This document shows positions 1 through 11,024 of a DNA stretch of 25,278 nucleotides, in pieces. The stretch comes from Elysia marginata. Lineage: Eukaryota; Mollusca; Gastropoda; Plakobranchidae. The stretch spans positions 108,484-133,761 of the forward strand of contig BMAT01006176.1 in NCBI GenBank assembly GCA_019649035.1, written 5' to 3'. How positions within the stretch are numbered: the first letter of the stretch is position 1; each line of letters opens with the position of its first letter. The notes under the pieces are model-generated. The model was not told the DNA's origin. It saw only the letters and a list, made by a program, of their open reading frames with translations, and searched no databases. Made by a program: the position numbers and the translations under genes.

Positions 1-170
1 AGAGGGGGGGCGCACATTAAAAATATGGAAAGAAAGAGCGGGTCAGATACACAGAGTCAAGAATCGAAGGAGAGAAATTTCGAACATGATGAGATTATTA
101 GCATCAATTACAGTCGTGGTTTTTGTAAAACTAGAAGTAGTGGATAGCATTTGTAGGCCCCTATTAAAAC
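1..170. other. AT-rich non-coding sequence
   Basis: The window opens with a short run of eight G (3-10) in purine-rich sequence and then ordinary AT-rich DNA. No open frame or repeat of note is seen before the triplet block that starts near 171. Confidence 0.6.
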
Positions 171-295
171 ATTAGTAGCAATAATTTTAAGTAATAGTAG
201 GAATGTAGTTGTATCAGCAGCATCAGTAGATTTAGCAGTAATAATATTAATAGCAACAGCAAAAGAAGTAGCATTGTTAGCTCTACTACTACTAT

Positions 296-345
<50 letters not shown>

Positions 346-367
346 ATACTACTACTTCTACTACTAC
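171..367. repeat. Triplet repeat block with strand switch, (AGT)-like then (CTA)n
   Basis: From about 171 to 279 the + strand carries degenerate AGT/AGC/AAT triplets (agtagc, agtaatagtagg, cagcagcatcagtag). At about 281 it changes to a nearly pure CTA array running to 367, with a few interruptions (tta, aat, ttc). CTA is the reverse complement of TAG, so the two halves are the same type of repeat in opposite orientation and could pair as a large imperfect hairpin. The right half is much purer than the left, so it is probably younger. No coding role is seen. Confidence 0.85.
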
Positions 368-900
368 AAATTGAGATGGGTGGTCCAGATATGTTAGATG
401 GACCTAAACAATTATGTCGACATCGGTCATCATTTCAAAATATTTAGCCATAAAACTTGACATAATTATTTAAGAGTATCCCCACCAAGCTAAGTCCTAA
501 TATTTTCAACCTTGCAAAAAAGTGAGAGGTACTTTTGAAATTTTGCAAGTGAATAGTTAAAAGGTTCTTTATGAATGATAATCTAGTTTGGTCCTATTAA
601 ATTTCTGCCTTTCACTTTCTTGTCTGCATGTCTTTTCATCTTTGGTTCAAAACAATTAGCGAATACTATTTCTAGTTCATAAGCATGATTTCTAATGTAT
701 TCAATTTTTTTTTTACAATACGAAAAGTACTACTTCAAAACATATTGCTTCCAAATAATTATAATCCACAATGAAGACTGGTTAAGACGCTGACAAACTG
801 CTTCGCAACTAATCTCTCTTTTGTAGAGTATTTCTGCTCACCTTGTCGAGAGTTTCCTTTCTGTATTACCTTACTCCCACCTAAACACCCAACCAGTTTA
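368..900. other. AT-rich non-coding sequence
   Basis: AT-rich unique-looking DNA with several poly-T and poly-A runs (for example around 706-715). I see no open frame of useful length, no RNA gene and no repeat structure. Confidence 0.6.
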
Positions 901-1155
901 CAGAGCCACTAGGCAGGGTTAGAGCATCCTGGCCTCACATTCCCTGTGGCCCCCGGGGGTAATGAATTCTCCACTAGCCTGGACAGACCTCGTGATCTCA
1001 GCTCGGATTGCCACCAGTCTGCTGATTGGCTTCGAAGGTTGCTTCCCCTGAACTGCAACCGCAAGGACCCTGCCACTAGCGGTGGTGAGAAATTAGCCAC
1101 GGATTCCAGTGGGCCAGTATATTGTTATCTACAAAGCACTGAGCTGAGGTGAGAG
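901..1155. other. GC-richer island, probable interspersed repeat or old exon fragment
   Basis: This stretch is visibly richer in G and C than either flank, with edges near 900 and 1150. It is open on both strands over most of its length. On the minus strand a frame free of stops runs from about 1121 to 909 and contains SADWWQSELRSRG; its only candidate start within the island is GTG, so it is not a normal eukaryotic gene start. On the plus strand an ATG frame runs 946-1152. Two overlapping open frames in opposite directions follow naturally from a low density of AT-rich stop codons, so openness alone is weak evidence. I do not recognise the peptides. A fragment of a dispersed repeat family is the likeliest explanation; a decayed or single exon is possible. 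Confidence 0.35.
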
Positions 1156-3516
1156 CAAAAGAATGAGAAAACAACTAGCAATGACGATGATGAAAAAAGT
1201 AAACACAATTATAGAGCTACCGGTACTTCGTTTGTACAAAGGTATAAAGGCCTCTCGATTCCGTGTCCATTACGCCCAGCCATCAATACAATTGCCCACA
1301 CTGATTTGACTTGAAAGAGGTCATGAACAATGAGCTAAAAGGACCTTTTAATTTTAAGCCTGGGATATCAATACAATCGAGAGATATAAAGTTAACATTA
1401 TAGACAGAATACAAATAATATCTAGTGAACAAAAACAGTCGATTATTTTTTTTGTATAAGGCTTTACAAGATAGTAAAGTAAGATCGAGATATGACGTTT
1501 TCCCTGAATTGCGTTGCGCCGATTAACTTTTTCAATACAAAGACACCAACATATAGGCCTACTATTTTACTAAACATTGCCCTTTTCTCAAACTGAAAAG
1601 AATAAGTGTCAAACGGAAGATGTATATATGTGGTTTGCGTTTCAGTGTATCAAAGTTGCAAAAATTGCAACACAAACAAACTAAAATATACCAAAAGAAC
1701 TACCAGGGTACCATCAGCTTCTTGCGACATCAAATACAAGTTTTTCAATACGAGCAAGTATCTATCGATTTTACGTCTTGTTATAAAGACGACCTTTAAA
1801 TACGGGATGTACACGTGGATTCTAATTTATACCAGTAAGAATTTGATCAAACACATAAATTAGGTTTTAGGAAAATATTTTAAAATCGGTAATACCTATA
1901 CGATCGAAAGAAAGAAAAAAAACTCTCAATCGAACCACAATAGTTTGTAGCTTCTCTGGTAAGTGAAACTTCCTTCAATATCCCTTCCTCTTTACTCTTT
2001 CTTGTTTACTCACACTTGATAGACCTAGATTCTAAACTAAAGATTGAGAAAATGTTTATTTCACTGTTATCCTTAATTTTAAAAGACCTGATGTCAATTG
2101 AAGAGCCTAACACGTCAGATCGTAGCTTGGTGTGATTTTCTTTCGGAACACGCTGTGCCTAAACTGTAACTTCCATGTGTTCATGAATTAGATACATTCT
2201 TTTTCACGCCATTGCTCCAAGACGCTTACACCAAGACCGATCTATCACTTTGATGAAAGCTCAAATGCTAGCACTTTATTGAGCCAGTGATATTTAGCTA
2301 AATGACGGATCATTTTGACATCGCCAAATTTCCAAGCATCAGTTAAAAAAAAGACAAGATATTCTGATCTACCTGGTCAAGGTTTTTTTCTTAGCGACCT
2401 TTTTCTATAAAGTATCTCTTTCTGGAGAAGTAATAGTGCTAAGGAAGGTCACAACGGAAAGAATGTCAAGTGCTACTCGAATAGATTTATAAGCCGACAA
2501 AAAAACTTTGCTATCGCCATTCTCGAAAAAGAAAGAAGCAATATTCTGATTGATGATTGTGTTCTCGGAAAAAACTCAATTAAAAAATATGGGGATAGAT
2601 AATTGCCCTTGTCAAATATCTTGATAATAAAAAAAACACTACGAAAACGACAAAAGCCTACTAAAATTTTATATACCTGAGATTTATCTTGCCTTGAATT
2701 GTTTCAAATTATTCTCTATGGTTTGGACTTAAGGAGCAAAACAGCACTGAAATGACAATTATTTCTTATTTTGATAACATCCGCTGTTTACAGGAACTAT
2801 ACTAGTAAATATAGAAATTTCTCCACGACACACAGATAAAAGTCAACGCAAACCCATCCTTATGATTAAATCCGATACGAAAATTTTTTGACATACCTGG
2901 CATGTCAAATTGAGTTCAGGTCTAATATTTTTCGTTGATTTTTATCTTAGTGACTTTGTAGGACTGATATTTAGACAAAATGCAATATTGTAAACCAAGC
3001 CTGAACAAATTAATATCAAAAGGATTCTTTGTTATTCTAATCGTCTATGAGGTTTGTGGCGAAAGGTTCAGTATCGTTATAGCCTGAAACTTTCATGCTC
3101 AACAATTTAACAACGCCCTCAGAAAAGCTCGTTTTCGACATTTAAAATGTGAATCAACACCAAGCTCTAAATTTGATTCGCAGCTTAGCCATGGCAAAAG
3201 ATTGCCGTGCATTCAACAAAAAAAGTTTCTTTTTCGAGACGCGCTTGTCACGACAAATAAGAGCGCTGTTGGTTCACTTTTCTTGGAAATTCTCGCCAGG
3301 GAGAAAAAGTAAACGTGCGTTTGTTTTCGTTTTTATGTTTAAAAATTGACACAATGTGATGTAGACATTTACTCTGAATGATGCAGAATTCTGCAACATA
3401 AAAATAACATAAGAAAAGGAAACATTTAATTTACAAATACACACCACAAAACGATAAACCAGCGGAAGAGCACACACAGCTGTATTAAAGTTTTGCCCGC
3501 TTCCTCAATTCGTCAT
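1156..3516. other. AT-rich non-coding sequence
   Basis: Over 2.3 kb of AT-rich DNA with frequent homopolymer runs of A and T. The only frames above 60 codons (1606-1863 and 3149-3349 on +, 3274-3477 on -) are lysine-, asparagine- and phenylalanine-rich, show no recognisable motif and have the lengths expected by chance. No tRNA-like or transposon-like structure was found. Confidence 0.6.
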
Positions 3517-3601
3517 AGAATCTAGATTACATCTAGAATCTAAACTAAGTGTCTAAAAGAGGACTTTGGTTTAGAAATCAATCTAGGTACTCTAGATTGA
3601 A
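3517..3601. repeat. Nested palindrome (fold-back of about 85 bp)
   Basis: Two small palindromes sit inside a larger inverted repeat. Left: AGAATCTAGAT (3517-3527) faces ATCTAGAATCT (3531-3541) with one mismatch and a 3-nt loop. Right: CAATCTAG (3579-3586) faces CTAGATTG (3592-3599) perfectly with a 5-nt loop. The whole left part (3517-3546, ending ATCTAAACT) also pairs imperfectly with the whole right part (3567-3601, beginning GGTTTAGA). TCTAGA or CTAGATT recurs several times. It could be a very short MITE, a cruciform-prone palindrome or a decayed fold-back element. No flanking target duplication was identified. Confidence 0.6.
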
Positions 3602-5446
3602 ATGAATCTTTAAAATGAACGTTCAGGCTGAGATTTTGCTTAATGAGGGAAAAAGAGCTAAAATAGAGAACAATCTATTACTGATGTCCTTCACTCGTAA
3701 ACATTGCACCTTTGGCTTTAAGAATTCAGTGTCAACCCATCATAAGACAATAACTGGCTTAAGATTGCTCGAAAAACAGTTAGAAATTATAATAAAAGAA
3801 TTATTATAACAAAAACTAGATGGCTATAATGATTAACCGACAAACCAACCGTGATCAAGAAGTCCTATTAAAATAAACTTCATGGATGCCTTATGTTTGC
3901 AACTCTGGTTGTATAACTTTGAACTCAACTTATCGTTTCCCTTTTTTATTGAGAAGACGCCCTTTTTCAGGTTAAGATTATTGCTCTTCATGTTATCAAG
4001 CTCAATTTGACTAAAAATCATACCAACCAAAACGTGAAAAAAGAGGAAAATTCTACAATGGTTTTCGAAACTAAAAGCATTTATAATGTGGTAGAGTTAT
4101 ATCCTTTTCCTCCAACACGTTTTTAATATCCACACATAAGGGAACAATCTTAGAGTTCAAGTTTTGTTAAAAATACAATTTGTTATACTACAAAACAGTT
4201 CTAAAAGAAAGAGCTGGAATGAATTATTTTCCTACTTTTTACAAAACCAAACTTTGGCTTGTTTTTTTTTATAACTTGATTGTCTTCGTGCTTGCCTGAA
4301 AAAAAATGTTATACAAGTTGAACTGCATCAAAGTTTTTCAATGGCTACGCTATTAGTAAAGATACGATTTAATTTACAATTTTGAAATATTTGTTTCAAA
4401 CCAAATATTTTTTCTTTCAATACAGTCGAAATTGAATTTCACTACACCTAGTAGCCATTCTTCAACGGCTTTAACCGATAATTCTGTATCATACCAGAAA
4501 AAGATGAAAAGAAACAGGGAGCAATGTTATCCCTTCTTAAATAAAAGGATTTCCCTTGGCTCTCCCTATTTCGACCAGTTCATTACCCCAAATCCAGTTC
4601 AGCCTGCTCGTTATCGGCCAAGATAATAAGCAAACAATACCATACTATTGCTGTTCTCAATCAACCAAGTTGGCAGGTATTTTGTTATGTTTTCAGTAAG
4701 CCTTCAAGTAATTTATAACACAAAAACAAGACTTGGAACCCTGATATGATCGATGAGAAGCCGAGAGTTCGTGACCTGTTACTGACTGTTGGACAAAGGA
4801 ATATACCATCATTCTCATGTACACAATCCAGGACTTAACTAAACAGTCTCGTACTTGCAATGGAGTTCATAATGATACAAACGTTTTGCCATTGACTCAC
4901 GTCCTATTGTTGCACACGGCTAACGATGCACTATCTTTCTATACTGAAATACTTTGACATAAAATACGCTTGTAATAAGTATGAACTCGCAAGTCTTTTT
5001 TTTTTCTAAGATTAAAGGCTTTAGCTGTTTTATGACTTGAGTTTAAATTTAAAATCTGAGAAAAACTTAGCGTGCATGGGCAACATTAATACGAAAGATT
5101 GAATTGATCTGCAGTCTACAAAGATAAAGATACAAATAAAAATCCTGAAACACTGGAGGGCCTATTCACCTGATTGCTATACAACAGATTTTGCCGAAAA
5201 ATGTTAATTTACTCTCTCCCTTCCATTACTTTTGTCTGTGCTCCTACATTGACTTTCCTTGAAGCGACAGTTTTTTTTTACATAAACGTATTCATGTGAA
5301 ACTATTTAAAACTACATCTTTTGCTCTTCTTAGACTGTGATTGCAACATTTTTGGATGTTTTATAAAGCCAGTGAGAACCAGCCTCTAAAACTAACAGTC
5401 TGAAGTCAAAATCAAACATTTTCGATATAAAAAACTAAAGAGTAGC
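3602..5446. other. AT-rich non-coding sequence
   Basis: No gene recognised. Frames at 3615-3809 and 4432-4626 (+) and 3833-4030 (-) are about 64 codons each, with compositions driven by local AT content and no motif. Around 4740-4960 base composition is a little more even, but neither strand offers a long frame. Confidence 0.6.
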
Positions 5447-5515
5447 GTATCAGTGAGCTATGTGAGGATAAGAGCTCTCGCCTGATGCAAAACATGGCCA
5501 GTAACCTATCAGGCA
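5447..5515 (+). other. Weak tRNA-like remnant (possible SINE head)
   Basis: The stretch GAGCTATGTGAGGATAAGAG followed by CTCTCGCCTGATGC resembles the D-arm and anticodon-arm order of a tRNA or tRNA-derived SINE (compare the general A-box form TRGCNNAGYNGG). No good B-box follows. Instead CCTGAT (5481-5486) pairs with ATCAGG (5508-5513). If this is a tRNA-derived element it is heavily decayed, and chance resemblance is quite possible. Confidence 0.25.
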
Positions 5516-5528
5516 AACACGAGACTAC

Positions 5529-5544
5529 AAACACACACACACAG
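5529..5544 (+). repeat. Short (AC)n microsatellite
   Basis: An uninterrupted AC dinucleotide run of about eight units, seen directly. Confidence 0.9.
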
Positions 5545-6109
5545 ACAATATGCAAGTAGATAATATATAGTTCATTCCGATCAGAACCCGTTTTTTATGA
5601 GCATAATTTGAAAGTTAAGAATTAACAGCTCGGAGTAAACACACACACAAATACAAATTGAAAGCCACCAAGATGAGTTTAACTTTTCCCAGACCACTAT
5701 AAAATGAAAATAGAAATAATATCCGCGTGGAATAAGAGCAGGTAGAACTAAATATTATAGAAAGTAGTCTTTTGAAGCTTACTGCCATTTTCCCCTTCTG
5801 CCTGTAGGAATCTAAACCTATTCTACAAATTTTCACAGACTAACAATATAGCTGTATACTTGACGTAGATAATCAAATTACCAGAATTTTGAGAAACAGT
5901 CTGTAACTGCGTACCCATTTTACAATTTTTTGACTGAGAAAAAGATTAACACGCTTTCTTAGGGTGATTGAAACAGTCATAACCCATGACTAAAGTCGAA
6001 CCTGTTGGCCCCAAAACACGGAAATAAAGTGCCTCACTTTACCATGAATAGTCGAAATGAAAGTATCAGCATTAGTCGCAGTATTTAAAGTAGAAGTAAA
6101 ATTTAAATA
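5545..6109. other. AT-rich non-coding sequence
   Basis: Nothing recognised. A 73-codon minus-strand frame (5615-5836) has hydrophobic composition but no signal or motif that would set it apart from chance. Sequence becomes AGT-biased from about 6090 as it enters the triplet block. Confidence 0.55.
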
Positions 6110-6205
6110 GTAGTACTGTGGTGGTAGAAGCTGTGGCCGTAGTGGAGTAGTAGCAGTAGTAGTAGCAGCAGCAGTAGTAGTAGTAGTAGAGTAGTAGCAG
6201 AAGTG

Positions 6206-6268
<63 letters not shown>

Positions 6269-6304
6269 AAAGCTGCGGTCGTTGGAGTAGTAGTTGGAGT
6301 AGTC

Positions 6305-6383
<79 letters not shown>

Positions 6384-6397
6384 CAGCAACAGCAGCA
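6110..6397 (+). repeat. Large compound (AGT)n microsatellite
   Basis: AGT/GTA/TAG triplets fill this block. Two nearly pure arrays lie at about 6205-6268 and 6306-6383. They are separated by an interrupted segment (6269-6305, with AGCTGCGG and GTTGGAGTAG), and a CAG/CAA triplet cap ends the block (6383-6397). The degenerate left edge (6110-6200, AGT mixed with GTGG and GCAGCAGC) looks like an older part of the same array. Open frames here encode only poly-Tyr, poly-Leu or poly-Val and should not be treated as proteins. Confidence 0.95.
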
Positions 6398-6526
6398 TGA
6401 AAAGCTGATTAAAGCAGTTTTCAATAGGTTTTAGAAACAAATATAATTGGTTCCGGTACGCAAAGTTTAATTGAAAACTGAACCGGAAAAAGAAATCAGG
6501 AGCAGCGCTAAACTTAGTTTGAACAT
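6398..6526. other. Short AT-rich spacer
   Basis: Ordinary AT-rich sequence between the triplet array and the GC-richer frame downstream. Nothing further is seen. Confidence 0.5.
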
Positions 6527-6907
6527 ATGGTTAACTATATAAGCGCCGAAGAACTAATATTATTGTATCCCGTTAAATTTTCTTTTGCTTCTGTTATGCT
6601 TTTGAAAACGAAATCCATAGATAGCAAAGTAACACAAGCGCTACCAGCCTTGCGGCGTTTGAAATGCGGTTACACCATGTCCGGCTTGTCTTCATTCCCC
6701 GACGTAAATCTTATTAGAATAGGTAATGACTCTTTTTTTCTCCTCGAGGGCCTCGACATTTTAGCGACACCACTGATGGCCGCAAAAAGGCTGGCAGTGA
6801 AGCCAAGAGGGCTTAGCCGACAAAACCTTTCGTGGAAGAATCACACTGGCAAAAAGTCGCCGGCCAAAGACAAGGACAGATTACTTTTACACTGGCGCCT
6901 TTTCTAG
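6527..6907 (+). other. Longest non-repetitive ORF (126 codons), probably not a gene
   Basis: An ATG-to-stop frame of 126 codons, coinciding with a moderately GC- and CpG-richer stretch (about 6635-6905). The N-terminal 30 residues are hydrophobic-leaning (LILLYPVKFSFASVMLL). The C-terminal third is basic (KRLAVKPRG, KNHTGKKSPAKDKDR). I recognise no domain, and no splice, promoter or poly(A) context is evident. In 25 kb of six-frame AT-rich sequence roughly one random frame of this length is expected, so the frame may be chance within a repeat fragment. A short lineage-specific protein cannot be excluded. Confidence 0.12.
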
Positions 6908-6909
6908 TG

Positions 6910-7444
6910 GGAACTCTCAAAGGACTCCACACATTTAAATAAATCAAGTCCGGCTCTAGAAGGCATCCGTTCGTGGGTCAAGGAAATGCCTACGATAAAG
7001 TTCTTCAATGAGTAAAGGAAGGATTTTTTCCTAACATCTTTACCTTTACTTTAAGATTCAGATACTATCTACAAGACAAAGAACAGCTGACAGTTTCCAT
7101 CTATCACGATTCAAGACGAACCTTGATTTGTATTGTGCCGCAGCCCGAATCCTCCTTGCATTGATTAATTGAAAATGATAAGGAGTACTTTTTGAGGTGT
7201 ATTTGTATTGTAAAGGTTGAAGACTCACATTCGAAAAAAAAAACCAACGTTCCCCCTTTTCTGTCTCTTTCTTTACAAAATGCAATCAAGCAACAACAGA
7301 GTCTAAGCCTGGGGAAAAATAAAACGTTATAGAATAGAGTGACTTAAATCCTAGATGTATTAATCGAAAGAAATGCTTACAAGTAATCAGGAAAATCGAA
7401 GAATTGACCGAATTTTAAATATGAACCTTTTTAAAAGGATTTTG
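6910..7444. other. Non-coding sequence
   Basis: Mixed-composition DNA with no recognisable gene. Two overlapping minus-strand frames (7058-7285 and 7104-7289) are short shadows of one another and carry no motif. Confidence 0.5.
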
Positions 7445-7499
7445 CAAAAAAAAAAAAACAAAAAACAAAAAAACAAAACAAAAACAAAACAACAACAAC
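7445..7499 (+). repeat. A-rich (CAAAA)n low-complexity tract
   Basis: A run of about 13 A followed by CAAAA/CAAAAA units and ending CAACAACAAC. It could be the decayed tail of a retroposon whose body is no longer visible upstream, or simple slippage. No matching target duplication was found. Confidence 0.8.
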
Positions 7500-9477
7500 T
7501 AATGCTTGATCTTTGCCATGCAGTAGACCTACCCACATTTTTTAAAAGGTATCAATATTTAGGCAAACTCTTAGCTGCTAAACAAAAATAATACACTGGG
7601 ATTGTTAGATGAAAATATGAGTATACATATAGATAGAGAAAAGATCAAAACAAAGCTAAAGTATTCAGAAAGAACCAAAGTAGAAAAAATTTCTTCTCTC
7701 ATAAAGACCATAGTTTATAAGGATTCTTTAGTCTGAATACTGGCCATCTGCAGATGTTCCAAAAAAAAAAAATCGAATAATGAGCTCAAGGGCTTGGTAA
7801 AAATATGTAGTTTAATATCTTTATGAAAGTATAACCGAAGCCATTTCCACAGAGAAACACGATACACAGCCTTTCCTTTTTACGATCAAAAGAAACCATA
7901 AAGACATGAAAAAAAACAGCGCTTATCCAAATCATATCAGAATATCTGCTTTTAATGAATATTGCTGGCAGGCTTTCATGTACTTTCTATGATTTGAGTT
8001 TGGTACTAGGCGACCATCGTGGGTACAAACATAAAAGATACCTCTAAAACATGAGTTTTTCAAATCTTCCCAGGCAACATGATTACTTTTACAGTCTTGT
8101 ATTGGAAGTTTCACAATCGCCATTTAAACTGAGATCTAGAGGCTAGGGTGTTTTTGAAACTGCTTGTATTTTTATGTTTCATCCTCGTGGCCATCCAGTT
8201 TTATGATGAATAGAAGCACGTATTCATGGACTCACGTCGGCCGCCACCTACAGTGTACTGTGTAGTCTTGTGTACTACTGAGTTTTATCTTCTTGGTTTA
8301 ATTCAAAACAGCAAATACACAAAAACCTATGTAAAGTGATTTCTCAATTTCCCACTCAGACAGAGCCACCAGCACTCTGACATACGAAGAACCACTAACA
8401 TTAAAAGGGAATACTTTGTTTATCTTTTTGCTTTATTGGTTCACCACCACATTGTGTTTTCAAGATATTAACATGGATTTCTTTATTATTGCAAAGAGGA
8501 AATCAAATCATACAAAACTATGAGGTAAAAAACATTCGAGTCTGCTGTTAGCAGTGCAGACCATACTTGACTTTATTTGAGTTTGTGTGCAAGGTGTCTT
8601 GTCCTATTGGAAAAAATATACTAGAATAAGCACAAGAAATATCCGCTAAAATACACCTTTCCTAAAATTGGAGCATACGACTTCACCAATGATCATAGTC
8701 TAAATGTGAAAGTCAGTCTAACATTCTAAAGCATAAAAAGATGCATACATGAGGCGTCTAATTGAGTATTCACAACTTCTAAATCGAATCCGCTATTCAT
8801 ACCCCACTCCCTCACATCGCTCGTTCCAGTCAACAAATATTGTTACAAATATGTACATGATACGGTCAACAACACAACCTAGAGGTCATTGTTCGATACA
8901 TAGACTGGGTTTTTGAGACATAGTGTACGCCGACGCCGCAAAACGAGATAGTTCCACACGGAATAGAGAATGTTCTATAGATGGATCACTCTTGATCTTT
9001 TGTGCTTGTAAAATTCCCTTTAGAAAGTTTGGATGCCCTCATAAACAAGCCAACCATCATGTTTAATTTTACGCTTCGTCTTTATGAAGCAAAAGAATCA
9101 ATCTGGGCCCTTTTCATTAAAGTACGAAAGTTTAAGGTGATATTGCCGAACAACTTTGTTCTCTTAAAATACCCCTTGAAAATTGTTATTACCAAAACTC
9201 ACTTAATATGATACAAGCTTTAAAATAGTATTTTTTTTCACTATAGACTGGGGGCAAGGAAATCTCGTGACAAGGTAGAAACTAAACAAAAAACTTCCAC
9301 ATCAGTTGACTTCCTGCAACAGGGTTCTGGAACATCATCTCGGAACCTTCTTAGGGAATAGCATGGGTTAGCGGAGCCAGGAAAAAACCCAGTTTCTTTG
9401 ATGTTCGTAACATATTACTTTGCTAACCCGCCCATTCTAATGCAGGAAGCCATGAATAATCTTGTATGAGAATAGTC
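7500..9477. other. AT-rich non-coding sequence
   Basis: About 2 kb with no supported feature. Frames at 7932-8123 (-) and 9002-9211 (+) are short with no motif. A perfect 8-bp inverted pair, GGGTTAGC (9365-9372) and GCTAACCC (9422-9429), is the only local symmetry noticed and is too short to interpret. Confidence 0.55.
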
Positions 9478-9554
9478 GGGGAGAGAGAGGAGAGAGAGAG
9501 GAGAGAGAGCGAGAGCGAGGGGAGAGAGAGCGAGAGAGAGGACAAAGAGAAAGA

Positions 9555-9597
<43 letters not shown>

Positions 9598-9608
9598 GAC
9601 AAAGAGAA

Positions 9609-9647
<39 letters not shown>

Positions 9648-9677
9648 GTTTTCGGTAGAACGTGAGGGGGGGGGGGG
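9478..9677 (+). repeat. Long GA-rich purine tract ending in G12
   Basis: GA dinucleotides with GC and AAA interruptions run from about 9478 to 9644. They are followed after a short spacer by a run of twelve G (9666-9677). The sequence GGACAAAGAGAAA occurs twice inside (around 9540 and 9597), which suggests a higher-order duplication of part of the tract. The purine strand is the + strand. Frames across it (poly-Ser/Leu or poly-Arg/Glu) are artefacts of the repeat. Confidence 0.95.
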
Positions 9678-11024
9678 AATTTAATAATGTAGTTTGAGTA
9701 AACAAAAACTTCAACAAACACAATGCGTTAAAGTTGCGTGAAAATACAACACAAAATGAGGCGTCAAGTCATCAACTCATACAAATCATTTACGGCTATC
9801 CTGTTTCAGAATTACATGGTGGTCAAAAGTCATTACATTGTAAAGTGTCTAAGAAAACAAAATATTCAATACTGGTCACAACTGGTCTGGCCTGTGTAAA
9901 ATAAAGCCATTTTTACGATTTCAGTTATCCTCTTAAAGCTATTGGTTTACATCACAGCGCTATTGCGGATGTGAGAAAGCTCCCTGAGAAAAGTTCATTG
10001 ACGCTGTTATAAACTCCAAAACTGCTTATTAATGAATTAAAGTCAGAAATATTCACTGCAGGTAAAATGTAATCGTAATTTATAAACATACATCTTTTAA
10101 AACAAGAAACTACTCTCGAATGTGAAATGGTGCAAAAGACTGTGCGATGCGTTCAGCTCATGCCAACGAAAAAAATCAATCCAAAAAAGAAACACCAATA
10201 AACACACACACAAAAAAAAAAACTGAGAAAAAAAGTCCTGTAACATAATTTCCGTTTTACTTATAATAATAACATCTTCATAGAAATTCTGACCGTCTTT
10301 AAACGAACTACGGTACATAATTCTTCTCTTCTGCGATAACGATAACGAGACAAAAAAAACAACCCCAACGACAAAGACACACAAACAAAACAACGAAGAA
10401 CAAAAGCGCGCAAACATACAAACATGAACGTAGATAGTTTGTTGCACACCTGTAAGATGATTTTTTTACAAAGGACAAAAACCACATACCGTAAGTTAAA
10501 TAGTTTTTTTTTATCTCTGACTAAATACTTTCGCTTATGGGCCAAAGTAAAATTAATTTTCTTTCGTATCGGAGAGATAAGAGGGTTAAACATCGAATTT
10601 GTTTGTAATAACAGTCTGGTCTGTCGAGCATAGGTTCCAGGTTGGAAACTTGGAATGAAAATTTCAATGAGAAATTTTTCACGTACCACCAACGATGTAA
10701 TATTTTAACACTGAGGGGTGACATTTTATGGAACCCATATAAATTCAAATTAGTTTTGGTCAATTGACCTTACATTGTCTTATCTTAAGAATATTGTTCT
10801 ATCAGGCAACCTTGAGAACTACATTTTAAAATGTTGTATTTTCAATATCACATGAATCATAGTTAAAAAGAGAAACTTACCCTCCTGCTACTGCCGACCC
10901 TGAATTCCTTATTTATATAACATTGAGGTTTCTATTTCTATTTTTCCTTTCCATATTTGAATACTGAGAAAAGAATCACGTCACCGCGAAGAAAAACTCC
11001 TAAAAAATCTTACAAAACGCAAAG
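9678..11024. other. AT-rich non-coding sequence
   Basis: No gene supported. Minus-strand frames of 116 and 143 codons (10097-10447 and 10261-10692) overlap each other in different frames. They are dominated by Phe/Leu/Ser/Arg from A-rich + strand sequence and show no domain. Short A- and AC-rich runs occur around 10200-10225 and 10350-10400. Confidence 0.5.

Noticed and set aside
5990..6440. Two long minus-strand frames of 144 and 122 codons rich in Tyr or Leu, and a + poly-Val frame
   Set aside because: They are translations of the (AGT)n microsatellite in different frames; there is no independent coding signal.
9365..9429. 8-bp inverted pair GGGTTAGC / GCTAACCC as a terminal inverted repeat
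   Set aside because: Too short, with no extension of pairing and no target duplication.
9415..9723. Minus-strand frames of about 100 codons rich in Ser and Leu
   Set aside because: Read-through of the GA/CT tract; several frames stay open at once, which is a property of the repeat.
10097..10692. Minus-strand frames of 116 and 143 codons
   Set aside because: They overlap each other in different frames, are Phe/Leu/Arg-biased from A-rich + strand sequence, and show no domain.
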